Source: an uncultured Schlesneria sp. (GTDB lineage Bacteria; Planctomycetota; Planctomycetia; Planctomycetales; Planctomycetaceae). Taken from it: 37,034 bases of DNA. Location: NCBI GenBank assembly GCA_903834925.1, contig CAILLA010000143.1, positions 1-37,034 of the forward strand, written 5' to 3'. Position 1 is the stretch's first letter, and the number at the start of each line of letters is the position of its first letter. The notes beneath the pieces are model-generated. The model ran no database searches. It saw only the letters and a list, made by a program, of their open reading frames with translations, and was not told where the DNA came from. Of this stretch, positions 25,476 through 33,602 are shown in pieces. The translations under genes and the position numbers were made by a program.

Positions 25476-26789
25476 TCAATTTGCGACTGCCAACACCATT
25501 CTTGGAGAACGAACCGAAACCAACCTGTCCAGATCCCGTTCGGCTGCAGCGAGACTTCCCGCCGTTGTTCGATGCGTCATGATAATCAGTGGAACAATCG
25601 GGACGGCTGTGGAATTGGCTTCGACTTCCGGGGCTTCCGGCTGGATGACTGTCGCCAGGCTGATTCCATGACGACCCAGAATGCCTGTCACTTCGGCCAT
25701 CACGTTTGGCCTGTCTTCGACCGATAGCCTCAGGAAATATCGACTTGATGCTTCGCGGGCATTGATCAACGGGAATTCCGGCGTCGTTCGCCACAGATCG
25801 AGTTGTGCAAACGTCAATTGAGCACGTCCGATTGCCAGGTCGATGATATCTGCGGTCACGGCCGAGGCGGTTGGTAACTGACCAGCACCTCGACCGGAAT
25901 ACCAGACACTTCCCACAACGTCACCGTCAAGCAGAATTGCGTTGAAAGGACCATGGATCTGTGCCAGGGGACGATCGTTACGGATCAAAGTTGGTCGGAC
26001 GCTCATTTCGAGTTTACCGTCAATCAGTTTCACGCTGGCTAACAGCTTGATGACGTAACCGAGTTCCGTCGCATGCTTGATGTCGACCTGTTCCAGTTTG
26101 TCGATTCCCGTGACATGAAACTCCGACGCAGTGACTTTCGTTCCAAACGAAAGCTGAGCGAGAATTCCCAGTTTTTGGGCTGCATCGGTTCCGTTGACAT
26201 CAAGAGTCGGATCGGCTTCGGCATAACCGAGTTTCTGAGCATCACGCAAAGCGTCGCCGTAAGACTGCCCACGAAGCAGCATCTCGGTCAGAATATAGTT
26301 TGTTGTTCCATTTAGAATTGCCTGGATCCCTACAATCTGATTGGCGGCCATCGACTGACCGACAGCAGCGATGATGGGAATGCCTCCCGCGACCGCCGCC
26401 TCGAAACAGACGGTTCGTCCATATCGACGGGCTGCGGCAAAAATTTCGTCACCATGCTCGCATAACAAAGCCTTATTGGCAGTGACGACGTCTTTTCCCG
26501 CTTCCAGTAATTGCAGGACAACCTCGAGGGCGGGATGAATGCCACCCATCAATTCGACGGCGACCTGAATATTGGGGTCGCGAATCACCGACTGAAGATC
26601 GTCGGTCAGGACTCCCTGGCCCAGCGTGATGTCGCGTGTCTTTTTAAGATCCCGCACGACCGCACGTCGAATTTCGATCGATCGACCGGCTCGCTGCCGG
26701 ATTCGTTCCGGATGTTGTGTCAAAATTTTTGCAACGCCAGTGCCGACATTGCCCAGTCCAATGATGCCAATTTGTAAAGCCGAGGTCAT
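25476..26789 (-). CDS. hom: Homoserine dehydrogenase
   Basis: This 437-aa enzyme reduces aspartate-4-semialdehyde to homoserine with NAD(P)H, on the path to Thr, Met and Ile. It shows an N-terminal Rossmann motif GLGNVGTG (11-18), the TANKALL segment (103-109), the catalytic region KLGYAEADPTLDVNGTDAAQ ending at Lys206, and a C-terminal ACT domain (about 350-430, with LSVEDRPNVMAEVTGILG) for allosteric control, likely by threonine. Length matches the monofunctional bacterial form. The ATG at 26789 lies directly before the Rossmann strand; an ATG at 26819 is also in frame. It is divergent from mqnA. Confidence 0.96.
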   Translation of the reverse strand: MTSALQIGIIGLGNVGTGVAKILTQHPERIRQRAGRSIEIRRAVVRDLKKTRDITLGQGVLTDDLQSVIRDPNIQVAVELMGGIHPALEVVLQLLEAGKDVVTANKALLCEHGDEIFAAARRYGRTVCFEAAVAGGIPIIAAVGQSMAANQIVGIQAILNGTTNYILTEMLLRGQSYGDALRDAQKLGYAEADPTLDVNGTDAAQKLGILAQLSFGTKVTASEFHVTGIDKLEQVDIKHATELGYVIKLLASVKLIDGKLEMSVRPTLIRNDRPLAQIHGPFNAILLDGDVVGSVWYSGRGAGQLPTASAVTADIIDLAIGRAQLTFAQLDLWRTTPEFPLINAREASSRYFLRLSVEDRPNVMAEVTGILGRHGISLATVIQPEAPEVEANSTAVPIVPLIIMTHRTTAGSLAAAERDLDRLVSVRSPRMVLAVAN

Positions 26790-27011
26790 AAAAAGCTTTC
26801 CGAACTTGTCGTTTTCCATGTCACCCGTTAAATCCGGCTTTGCAAAACGGTTCTTTCCTTGTCAGCCGCGACGGGATGACGCATCCTAATCGCCGAATTG
26901 AGGGATTACCAATACGACGGAATCATGAAAACTCGCACACCAACTTTGCCAGAACGAGCCTACCCCTCTGAAAGGGGGGCTCTGCCGGTCGGACGAATTC
27001 ACGGAACGAAG

Positions 27012-27830
27012 ATGTCGGAAACGGTCTTACGAATCGGCGCGGTCAGCTATTTGAACTCAAAACCACTGGTGGAAGGGCTGGCAGAACTACTCCCCAACAC
27101 CGAAATTCACCTCGATTTTCCCAGCCGATTGGCGGATCACCTGGTCTCTGGGCGGCTGGACGTCGCGCTGGTTCCGAGTATCGAATACTTCCGTGGCGAT
27201 GATTACGAGATCATTTCCAACGCCTGTGTCGCAGCTCACGGCCCCGTCCTAAGCGTAAAGCTATACACCAGAGTCCCTTGGGGCGAAATACGCACGCTAG
27301 CATTGGACGAAGGTTCTCGCACCAGTGCGACACTCGCTCGAATTTTGCTGGCGGAACGACACGGTGTTTTTCCCGCTTTGGAACCGTTGCCACTCAATCA
27401 TCGCACCGAAGATACGACGGCGGATGCCGTTTTGCTGATCGGTGACAGAGCGATTCTGCCGCCAAAAGAACGATTTCTCGCTACGCTGGATTTGGGTGAA
27501 GAGTGGCACAACTGGACCGGCCTGCCGTTTGTCTTCGCGATGTGGGTGGCAAATGTCAGTGCCAGACGACCGGAAGGGGATCTCGACACGGTAACCAGAG
27601 CGTTATGCCGGTCGCGGGATCTTGGCGTTTCCAGGCTGGATGAAATTGCTCGACGAGAAGCACCATTGCTCGGACTGTCGTATCCGACGACGATCAGCTA
27701 CTTATCCCGGAATCTTCAGTTTTATCTCGGAAACGCCGAGCGAAGTGGTTTGAAAATGTTTTATGAGCTGGCGGCGGGGCTGGATCTTGCCCCGAAGGGC
27801 GTGGAAATGGCGTTTCGGCCGGTTGCATGA
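27012..27830 (+). CDS. mqnA: Chorismate dehydratase MqnA
   Basis: The 272-aa protein has the MqnA/MqnD periplasmic-binding-protein-like fold. It opens with RIGAVSYLNSKPL, the family's signature N-terminus, followed by LDVALVPSIEYFR, LDEGSRTSATLARILL and the GLPFVFAMWVA stretch. It converts chorismate to 3-[(1-carboxyvinyl)oxy]benzoate, the first step of the futalosine route to menaquinone. I chose the ATG at 27012 because the conserved region begins six residues later; the frame extends upstream to 26898 with low-complexity sequence. The mqnC gene follows after 31 bp in the same direction. Confidence 0.94.
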   Translation: MSETVLRIGAVSYLNSKPLVEGLAELLPNTEIHLDFPSRLADHLVSGRLDVALVPSIEYFRGDDYEIISNACVAAHGPVLSVKLYTRVPWGEIRTLALDEGSRTSATLARILLAERHGVFPALEPLPLNHRTEDTTADAVLLIGDRAILPPKERFLATLDLGEEWHNWTGLPFVFAMWVANVSARRPEGDLDTVTRALCRSRDLGVSRLDEIARREAPLLGLSYPTTISYLSRNLQFYLGNAERSGLKMFYELAAGLDLAPKGVEMAFRPVA

Positions 27831-27861
27831 CGGTCTTTGAAATTGCAATGAGGGAATTGAC

Positions 27862-28986
27862 GTGTCTACAGCAGTGAATCGATTACTTGAGAAAGCGGTT
27901 TCCGGAGGACGACTGACTCCTGCCGAAGGTTTGCAGATTCTTGAATCGCACGATCTCGTAGCGATTGGTCAGGCAGCGGATGCGGTCTCAAAGCGACTGC
28001 ATCCCGAGCCATACCGTACGTTCAACATCGATCGCAATATCAACTACACGAATGTCTGTTCGGCCGTTTGTGATTTTTGTGCGTTCTTCCGTCGACCGAA
28101 AAGCCCCGAAGGGTACGTACTCGACAAGGAAACGATCTTCAAAAAGGTTGAAGAGACGGTCGAACTTGGCGGTGATCAGATCCTGATGCAGGGTGGGATG
28201 AATCCCGATTTGCCGCTGGAATGGTACGAAGACCTGCTTCGATCGTTGAAGGAGCGATTTCCGCAAGTCAATCTCCACTGCTTCTCACCACCCGAGATAC
28301 ACGCATTGCACAAGCTGACAAAGCTTCCTGTTCGAACGGTACTCGAGCGATTGAAGGCTGCCGGATTGGGAAGTCTGCCCGGAGGTGGCGGCGAAATCCT
28401 TGTCGATCGAGTGCGTAAAGAAATGACTCGCGGCAAATGCATGTCGGACGAATGGTTAGATGTCTGTCGTGAATGGCATCAGCTGGGCGGCAAAGGCTCG
28501 GCTACCATGATGTTTGGACATATCGAAACGCTGGCTGAACGGATTGAACATCTTGAACGGCTTCGTCAGCTTCAGGACGAAACAGGAGGTTTTACGGCCT
28601 ATATCTGCTGGACGTTCCAACCTGATAACACCGACATGGCTCACATCGCTCCCGTCGGGTCGTTCGAGTATCTCAAAACGCAAGCTGTCTCAAGGTTGTA
28701 TTTGGATAATTTCCCCAACATTCAGTCATCGTGGGTGACTCAAGGGGAAAAAATCGGCGGACTCGCGCTCCATTTCGGAGCGAACGATATGGGTTCGCTG
28801 ATGATCGAAGAAAATGTCGTGGCTGAAGCAGGGACCGTTCATCACCTGACACTCGACACGATCAAGCGATTGATCCGCGAAGCTGGCTATATTCCCCGCC
28901 AGCGAAATGTTTACTACGAGTACATCGACGAAGAGCCAACTCGCGAAGTCAAAGGGGTCGGCGCGCTACTGCCGGTCCTGCGATAG
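27862..28986 (+). CDS. mqnC: Cyclic dehypoxanthinyl futalosine synthase MqnC (radical SAM)
   Basis: This 374-aa radical SAM enzyme has the cluster motif CSAVCDFC (Cys66, Cys70, Cys73), preceded by the NYTNV segment typical of the MqnC/MqnE/CofH group. LPGGGGEIL and HIETLAERIEHLERL are also family features. It cyclises dehypoxanthine futalosine during menaquinone synthesis. The start is a GTG at 27862 with GAGGG about 9 nt upstream. It is the second gene of an mqnA-mqnC operon. Repeat A with its flanking palindrome lies just downstream. Confidence 0.95.
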   Translation: MSTAVNRLLEKAVSGGRLTPAEGLQILESHDLVAIGQAADAVSKRLHPEPYRTFNIDRNINYTNVCSAVCDFCAFFRRPKSPEGYVLDKETIFKKVEETVELGGDQILMQGGMNPDLPLEWYEDLLRSLKERFPQVNLHCFSPPEIHALHKLTKLPVRTVLERLKAAGLGSLPGGGGEILVDRVRKEMTRGKCMSDEWLDVCREWHQLGGKGSATMMFGHIETLAERIEHLERLRQLQDETGGFTAYICWTFQPDNTDMAHIAPVGSFEYLKTQAVSRLYLDNFPNIQSSWVTQGEKIGGLALHFGANDMGSLMIEENVVAEAGTVHHLTLDTIKRLIREAGYIPRQRNVYYEYIDEEPTREVKGVGALLPVLR

Positions 28987-28995
28987 TCTTCAATT

Positions 28996-29276
28996 AGAAT
29001 TTAACGCTAAGGCGCCTAGGCGAAGAGGCTTTGCCTTAGGCAAAAGTCGCCGTTTCGCTCCGCCGAGACGATAGCCCAATTGCAGCAAACCTCGACTGGC
29101 ATTGGAGAGCTCCGATGGATCATAAGTTAAAAGGCTCTTCGGCTTTCTTCTCGGCGGAGCGAGAAGGCGACTTGGGAAGAAATCCCGAAATTTGACTTGC
29201 TGAGCCCAGTTTCAAACTCAAAAAAACCTAATGATTAGTGTTTTTTTGTCTTGTTTGCGCCTATGCGTTGAATTCT
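28996..29276. repeat. Palindromic arms flanking repeat A, copy 2
   Basis: AGAATTTAACGCTAAGGCGC at 28996-29015 and the reverse complement of 29257-29276 (AGAATTCAACGCATAGGCGC) match at 17 of 20 positions. They would form a hairpin if the ~205-bp repeat A between them were absent. This parallels the insertion of copy 1 into repeat B. The position downstream of mqnC suggests the original palindrome was a terminator or REP-like element. Confidence 0.55.
29024..29229. repeat. Repeat family A, copy 2
   Basis: This is the second copy of the ~205-bp element, aligned with 21522-21729. Its inverted repeats are longer and better paired: 29043-29076 (AAAGTCGCCGTTTCGCTCC...) with 29141-29173 (...GGAGCGAGAAGGCGACTT). 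A C:G pair here in GTCGCC/GGCGAC corresponds to A:T in copy 1, a compensatory change. The core words TTGCAGCAAACCTCGACTGG and CCGATGGATCA are shared. No open reading frame is present. Confidence 0.78.
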
Positions 29277-29379
29277 TGATTTCGCGACAAAATCGAAATG
29301 CGCGAGCGAGAACTAAACAAGACCCTCGCTTCCGCGTCGGGCTAACGAACAATCCGGGATCGCGGATCGTCGACAACGC

Positions 29380-29399
29380 TCTTCTAGTTAAATAGAAGA
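29380..29399. promoter_or_regulatory. Upstream BlaI-family operator (site 1)
   Basis: TCTTCTAGTTAAATAGAAGA is a near-perfect 20-bp dyad. The same TCTTCTA...TAGAAGA half-sites recur 49 bp downstream, centre to centre. Placement directly before a BlaI-type repressor gene suggests autoregulation. Confidence 0.65.
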
Positions 29400-29403
29400 T
29401 CTC

Positions 29404-29432
29404 TTGCGGTGGTTACTATTGGTCGCTATCTT
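29404..29432 (+). promoter_or_regulatory. Possible sigma-70-type promoter of the blaI-like operon
   Basis: TTGCGG (29404-29409) and TATCTT (29427-29432) are separated by 17 bp. Operator 1 lies just upstream and operator 2 overlaps the -10 box, a layout that fits repression. The match to consensus is moderate and planctomycete promoters are poorly defined, so this is tentative. Confidence 0.3.
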
Positions 29433-29449
29433 CTATCGAAATAGAAGAT
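29428..29449. promoter_or_regulatory. Downstream BlaI-family operator (site 2)
   Basis: ATCTTCTAT-CGAA-ATAGAAGAT is a 22-bp dyad with perfect 9-bp half-sites. It ends 23 bp before the repressor start codon. With site 1 it forms a two-operator arrangement like that of bla/mec-type systems, though the half-site sequence differs from the classical TACA/TGTA. Confidence 0.7.
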
Positions 29450-29472
29450 CATTGCCCTTCGAGCAGGCCAAA

Positions 29473-29868
29473 ATGGCGAGACCGAAATCCATTCATCCCA
29501 CAGATCTCGAATTGCAGATCCTGAAGTGCCTGTGGGATTGTTCGCCGATGTCGGTGCGTGAGATTCGTGAATCATTGTCCAAGGCAGGCCGAGAACTGGC
29601 ACACACCTCCGTGATCACCACGTTGAACGTGATGGTTGGCAAAAAATATCTGACGCGGTCAATGCAGGGAAAATCCTGCTTGTTTGTTCCGAAAGTGACT
29701 CGCGAAGCAGTAACCGAAGGAATGCTGGGTGACGTGGTACAGCGAGTGTTCGACGGATCGGCCAAAGCAGTGATGCTCAGTCTGTTTGAATCAACGGAAC
29801 TGGACTCCGAGGAATTGAATGAACTGCGGCAGATTCTGGACCAGAAAACGAAGGAGCAGCAGAAATGA
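29473..29868 (+). CDS. BlaI/MecI/CopY-family transcriptional repressor
   Basis: The 131-aa protein has the winged-helix BlaI/MecI fold: ELQILKCLWDCSPMSVREI, then TSVITTLNVMVGKKYLTR, followed by a helical dimerisation region that contains LSLFES and a Lys/Glu-rich C-terminus. The ATG at 29473 is chosen; the longer frame from 29404 would translate through operator 2. Such repressors bind dyads as dimers and are inactivated by proteolysis triggered by an M56 sensor. The M56 gene overlaps its stop by 4 bp (ATGA). The chain is typical in length. Confidence 0.92.
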   Translation: MARPKSIHPTDLELQILKCLWDCSPMSVREIRESLSKAGRELAHTSVITTLNVMVGKKYLTRSMQGKSCLFVPKVTREAVTEGMLGDVVQRVFDGSAKAVMLSLFESTELDSEELNELRQILDQKTKEQQK

Positions 29869-32240
29869 CATTCGCCATCGATTTAAGTTCATTCGGATTA
29901 AGTCTGGTCGATTTCGGCCACCCATTTTGCGTCCGTCTGACAAAAGCTCTTGGTCATTTTGGTTGGCAGGGAAGCGTGATTGCAGTGGTGTATTATTTCG
30001 TCAATCTGGGGCTGCGAAAAAAGGAGGCGAGTACCCGTTACATCGCAGGTCTGGTCACGATGGCGTTACTTGCGATTTGCCCCCCAATCACATTCTCGGT
30101 CGTGTCTGCAGAAAACTCGGTAAGCATCACTCCGTTCGAAAGCTTATTTGAACCATCAAGCAGCCAGAATCAAATTTCGTCCGATGAAATGAAGTCCTTA
30201 CCGCTACCGAATCCTGATCGAAGCGAAACTCAACGCGCTCAACCACAATTCGAACCAATTCCAGAACGAGCTACCATCCGAAGTTGGACGGAGGCGATCG
30301 ACGGCAATCAATTGATCGAGCGTGTGTCTCCGTACGTGATGACCGTGTATCTGATGGTCAGCTTGGCCCTCTTATGTCGCGTGTTGGTTGGATATTCGGT
30401 CGGAAGGAATTTGACAGCCAATTCGATCGAAATCGCGAATGACCGACTCCAACATTTTGTCGAACGACTTTGCAAACGGTGGGCGATGAGTGTCATTCCG
30501 GTCGTGGCATCCTGCCAACAGGTCGCCTCTCCCGTGGTGTTTGGCGTTTTACGACCGATAATTCTGCTCCCTCCCTGTCTTTTGACCGGCATTAACGTTG
30601 AACAATTGGAAGCCCTGCTGGCCCATGAACTGGCTCATATTCGACGTTGGGATTTGCTCGTGAATCTGGCTCAGCGGGTCGTTGAGGCACTGCTGTTCTT
30701 TCATCCGGCAGTCTGGTACGTCAGCCGCAGGATCAGCATTGAACGAGAGCATGCCTGTGATGATCTTGTCATTTCGACTGGCTGGCGTCCGCTGGATTAT
30801 TGTCGAGCGTTAATTGGTCTTGCAGAGGCTTGTGCGGTGTCACGACAACCGCTGCTGGCGGTACCGATTTCTATCTCCGCATTTGGACGTGGTCCGTCTG
30901 AGTTCAGGCAGCGGATTCTCCGTCTAGCCGGTGAATCCGCGGCAACTGAGCCTCAGTGGACTCGAACCGGTTTCAGTGGATTGGCTTCTGTTGTCGGCAT
31001 GCTGATTTTGGTGTCGATGGTATTGAGTTCGCGTTCCGGCTCAATACCTGAAACTTCGAAAGTGGTTGATTCCGTTGTGGTTGCTCAACCTGAGAAAATT
31101 CTTGATGAGACACCCCAAAGTCCGGCAGCAGAAACTGTTACCGCCGACGAGCCAAACGTGCTCGAACAAGCGAACCTTGTTGAAGTCATTATAGCGAACC
31201 TTGTTGAAGTCATTATTGAGGGAAATTCAGCGATCCCGAGTTCCGAGATTTCCAAACACATCAAGATACGTCCCGGTCGACAAGTGACTCAAAAGCAGAT
31301 CAAGGACGACGTCGATGCCCTCGTGAGGACGCGCTGGTTTGCGGCAGTTGAACCGGCACTTCACCGAACTGACGAAGGCGTTGCTCTGACTTTTCACGTG
31401 CTGGAACGCCCGATCGTTCGGCGTGTCGAATACAAAGGCTTGAAGAAGGTGAAGCAAAAGGTCTTCGATGCGATGACGCAGCTTAAGCCGGGTAGTCCCT
31501 TCGATGTTTCCTCTAACCGTGAATGTGCGAGGCGGATCGAAGAGTACTATCACGAGAAAGGTTTTGCATTTGCCACGGTCGAACTTGAAAAAGGGAACGA
31601 CCGTAACGACCGGGAAGTGGTTTTTTCCGTCAACGAGGGACCCAAGGCTCAAGTCTCGGGTGTCAAATATGGAGTAAGCATTCCATTCGGGCCAGCGATG
31701 ATTAAGGTCAATAAAGATGGAGTGAGTGTTCCGTTCGGGCCTGAGATTGCGAACGTCAATAAAAAACTCATTTCAAAAACTCAGATTGTGATGCTTGTTT
31801 TAGCAAACTCTGATCCTCAACAACCCGAAAACGTCACCGAACAATTGAAGCGGTATTACCATCGACTCGGCTATTTTGATGTCGACATTCAACCTGAATC
31901 GACGAAGCCAACGGGGCAATCGAAAGTCGGAACCCGCTACGAGATTAATGAAGGGATTCGCTACAAGATTCGACATGTCGAGTTCATTGGGAATGGAATC
32001 GTCCCCGAATCCGAAATACGGAACATTCTGAAAGTCACTGACAACGATTTCTACAACACCAGAGTCATTGATCGTGACGTTGACGCCATGAAGTCCGCAT
32101 TCGACCAGGGAGGGCATCGACTCGCTCACATCGAGCCTTTCGTTCGCTGGACCGAAGAACGTGGTTTGATCGACCTCGTCTATCGAATTTCTCCGTGTAT
32201 CGAAGTCGAGGATTCAATTTCCCGTGATTTCTTGTGGTGA
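29865..32240 (+). CDS. BlaR1-like M56 membrane metallopeptidase fused to POTRA-like repeats
   Basis: This 791-aa protein has an N-terminal membrane region (helices near 35-50, 57-80 and 155-177). A cytoplasmic M56 zinc-protease segment follows with HELAH (His254, Glu255, His258) and IEREHACDD (probable third ligand Glu295), then a further helix (about 368-388). Instead of a beta-lactam-binding domain, residues 437-780 form about four BamA-like POTRA repeats: IIEGNSAIPSSEISKHI, DDVDALVRTRWFAAVEP, HVLERPIVRRVEYKG, YYHEKGFAFATVELEKG and RHVEFIGNGIVPESEIR. The partner repressor gene overlaps by 4 bp. The likely role is a sensor whose periplasmic POTRA array detects an envelope or outer-membrane signal and triggers cleavage of the repressor; that is an inference. 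Confidence 0.88.
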   Translation: MTFAIDLSSFGLSLVDFGHPFCVRLTKALGHFGWQGSVIAVVYYFVNLGLRKKEASTRYIAGLVTMALLAICPPITFSVVSAENSVSITPFESLFEPSSSQNQISSDEMKSLPLPNPDRSETQRAQPQFEPIPERATIRSWTEAIDGNQLIERVSPYVMTVYLMVSLALLCRVLVGYSVGRNLTANSIEIANDRLQHFVERLCKRWAMSVIPVVASCQQVASPVVFGVLRPIILLPPCLLTGINVEQLEALLAHELAHIRRWDLLVNLAQRVVEALLFFHPAVWYVSRRISIEREHACDDLVISTGWRPLDYCRALIGLAEACAVSRQPLLAVPISISAFGRGPSEFRQRILRLAGESAATEPQWTRTGFSGLASVVGMLILVSMVLSSRSGSIPETSKVVDSVVVAQPEKILDETPQSPAAETVTADEPNVLEQANLVEVIIANLVEVIIEGNSAIPSSEISKHIKIRPGRQVTQKQIKDDVDALVRTRWFAAVEPALHRTDEGVALTFHVLERPIVRRVEYKGLKKVKQKVFDAMTQLKPGSPFDVSSNRECARRIEEYYHEKGFAFATVELEKGNDRNDREVVFSVNEGPKAQVSGVKYGVSIPFGPAMIKVNKDGVSVPFGPEIANVNKKLISKTQIVMLVLANSDPQQPENVTEQLKRYYHRLGYFDVDIQPESTKPTGQSKVGTRYEINEGIRYKIRHVEFIGNGIVPESEIRNILKVTDNDFYNTRVIDRDVDAMKSAFDQGGHRLAHIEPFVRWTEERGLIDLVYRISPCIEVEDSISRDFLW
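31170..31217 (+). repeat. 24-bp tandem duplication inside the M56/POTRA gene
   Basis: Two adjacent 24-bp units that start GCGAACCTTGTTGAAGTCAT differ at one base and encode ANLVEVII twice. The duplication keeps frame and lies just before the first POTRA-like repeat. It looks recent. Confidence 0.9.
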
Positions 32241-32573
32241 CAATTATCGAGGCGAGTGAGTCGAGCTCCAGATCTCAAATATTCGTCGATCGAAACCGGT
32301 CGCTCGATGAACTCGTGAAATCAGTCGACATCAACCATCTGATTCGACTCAATCAATTCAGCTGACTGACCCCAACGCATTATTGAATTGCGATGCGTAA
32401 TCGAAGAGAATCGTTTCGCCCCGTGGAATCGGGCTTTCGATCGTCACCACATTCAGCGCTGTCTGTACTTTTCTCCGCGTCTTCGCGACTCGGGCGTAAT
32501 CCGTTTTGATGGCCTGTTGATCGTGGCTTGCAGTCATCGTTGTACGCACTTTTAAAAATTGGGAGTTTTGATT
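32241..32573. other. Intergenic region
   Basis: About 330 bp lie between the M56/POTRA gene and the NHL protein gene. A 63-codon minus-strand frame (32358-32549) starts with GTG, has no ribosome binding site and is not called. I see no terminator hairpin or repeat. Confidence 0.4.
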
Positions 32574-33572
32574 GTGAAGAGATTACTTATTTGCGCTGCT
32601 GTCATGTTCGGGGTTTCGCAAGCCATATTCGCAGCCGAAAAAGCGCAACCCGTCCGCATGGGAAGCGGGATCATGACCTTTGACACGGTCCCCGGTTGGG
32701 GTCTCAGCCCCGAAGGAAAGTCTTCCATCGGTCCAACCCACGGCGGCGTGGTCGTCGACAAAGCGGGAAATATCTATACCAGTGCCGACCAGGGTGTCTT
32801 TGTCTTCTCGCCCGATGGCAAGGTGATTCGCCGTTTCCTTGAGGGTGATTACACCAGACTCCACGACATGAAAATTCGTGTCGAAGAAGACGGCGAGTAC
32901 ATTTACGGTGCCCGAAACGCAAACGCTGAAGGGATCAAGTTCAATGCGGAAACTGGTGCCGTCGCGTTAAAGCTTCCGTTTCCAAAGGAGTCGGGACTCG
33001 ATCTGAAACAGTTCAGCCCGACCGCAATCACCGTTGCACCTAATGGCGACATCTTCCTGTCAGACGGCTACGCCAGTAACCACATCTTCAAATTCGACAA
33101 GACGGGCAAATACCTGATGCACTTTGGCACCAAAGGGAATGATCTTAAGCAGTTCAACACGGCCCACGGCATGACGCTGGATACTCGGTATGAACCACCT
33201 CGCCTGCTGATTTGTGACCGAAACCACGAGCCAAAAGGTCGACTGCTGCATTACAGTCTCGATGGCGAGTTCATCGGAGAAGTTATCACCGGCCTGGGTA
33301 TGCCAACCTCCGCATCGGTTCAAGGAGATTACGTTTCCGTTCCCGATCTTCACGGGCGGCTTGTCATCCTGGACAAGAATAACACGATCATGGCTGTTCT
33401 CGGCCACAATCCAGATCCTTCCAAACGAGTGAATTATAATATTCCTCAAGACCAGTGGATCGAAGGGATCTTCAGCGGCACACATGGCTCGTACTGGGAC
33501 AAGGACGGCAATCTGTACGTCCAGGACTGGAACGTCTCCGGCCGGATTATGAAGCTGGTCCGCGTCAAATAG
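32574..33572 (+). CDS. Secreted NHL-repeat/six-bladed beta-propeller protein
   Basis: The protein of about 332 aa starts best at a GTG at 32574, with GGGAG eight bases upstream and a signal peptide (KRLLICAAVMFGVSQAIFA) right after it; a TTG at 32559 is in frame but lies before that ribosome binding site. The mature part shows propeller blades: GVVVDKAGNIYTSADQGV, FSPDGKVIRRF, ITVAPNGDIFLSDGYASNHI, FKFDKTGKYLMHFG and WDKDGNLYVQDW. It resembles peptidyl-alpha-hydroxyglycine lyase-like and NHL propellers; no catalytic set could be confirmed. It should act in the periplasm or outside. A terminator follows at 33606-33639. Confidence 0.88.
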   Translation: MKRLLICAAVMFGVSQAIFAAEKAQPVRMGSGIMTFDTVPGWGLSPEGKSSIGPTHGGVVVDKAGNIYTSADQGVFVFSPDGKVIRRFLEGDYTRLHDMKIRVEEDGEYIYGARNANAEGIKFNAETGAVALKLPFPKESGLDLKQFSPTAITVAPNGDIFLSDGYASNHIFKFDKTGKYLMHFGTKGNDLKQFNTAHGMTLDTRYEPPRLLICDRNHEPKGRLLHYSLDGEFIGEVITGLGMPTSASVQGDYVSVPDLHGRLVILDKNNTIMAVLGHNPDPSKRVNYNIPQDQWIEGIFSGTHGSYWDKDGNLYVQDWNVSGRIMKLVRVK

Positions 33573-33602
33573 TTTGGCGTTCCCGCTTTACCTTGAAAAA
33601 GT

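Noticed and set aside
25186-25794. Upstream extension of the pseudo-protease frame, about 203 codons
   Set aside because: It runs through repeat B and overlaps the homoserine dehydrogenase 3' end; a normal signal peptide starts at the ATG at 25185.
32358-32549. 63-codon minus-strand frame
   Set aside because: GTG start, no ribosome binding site, no recognisable composition; it is left as intergenic.
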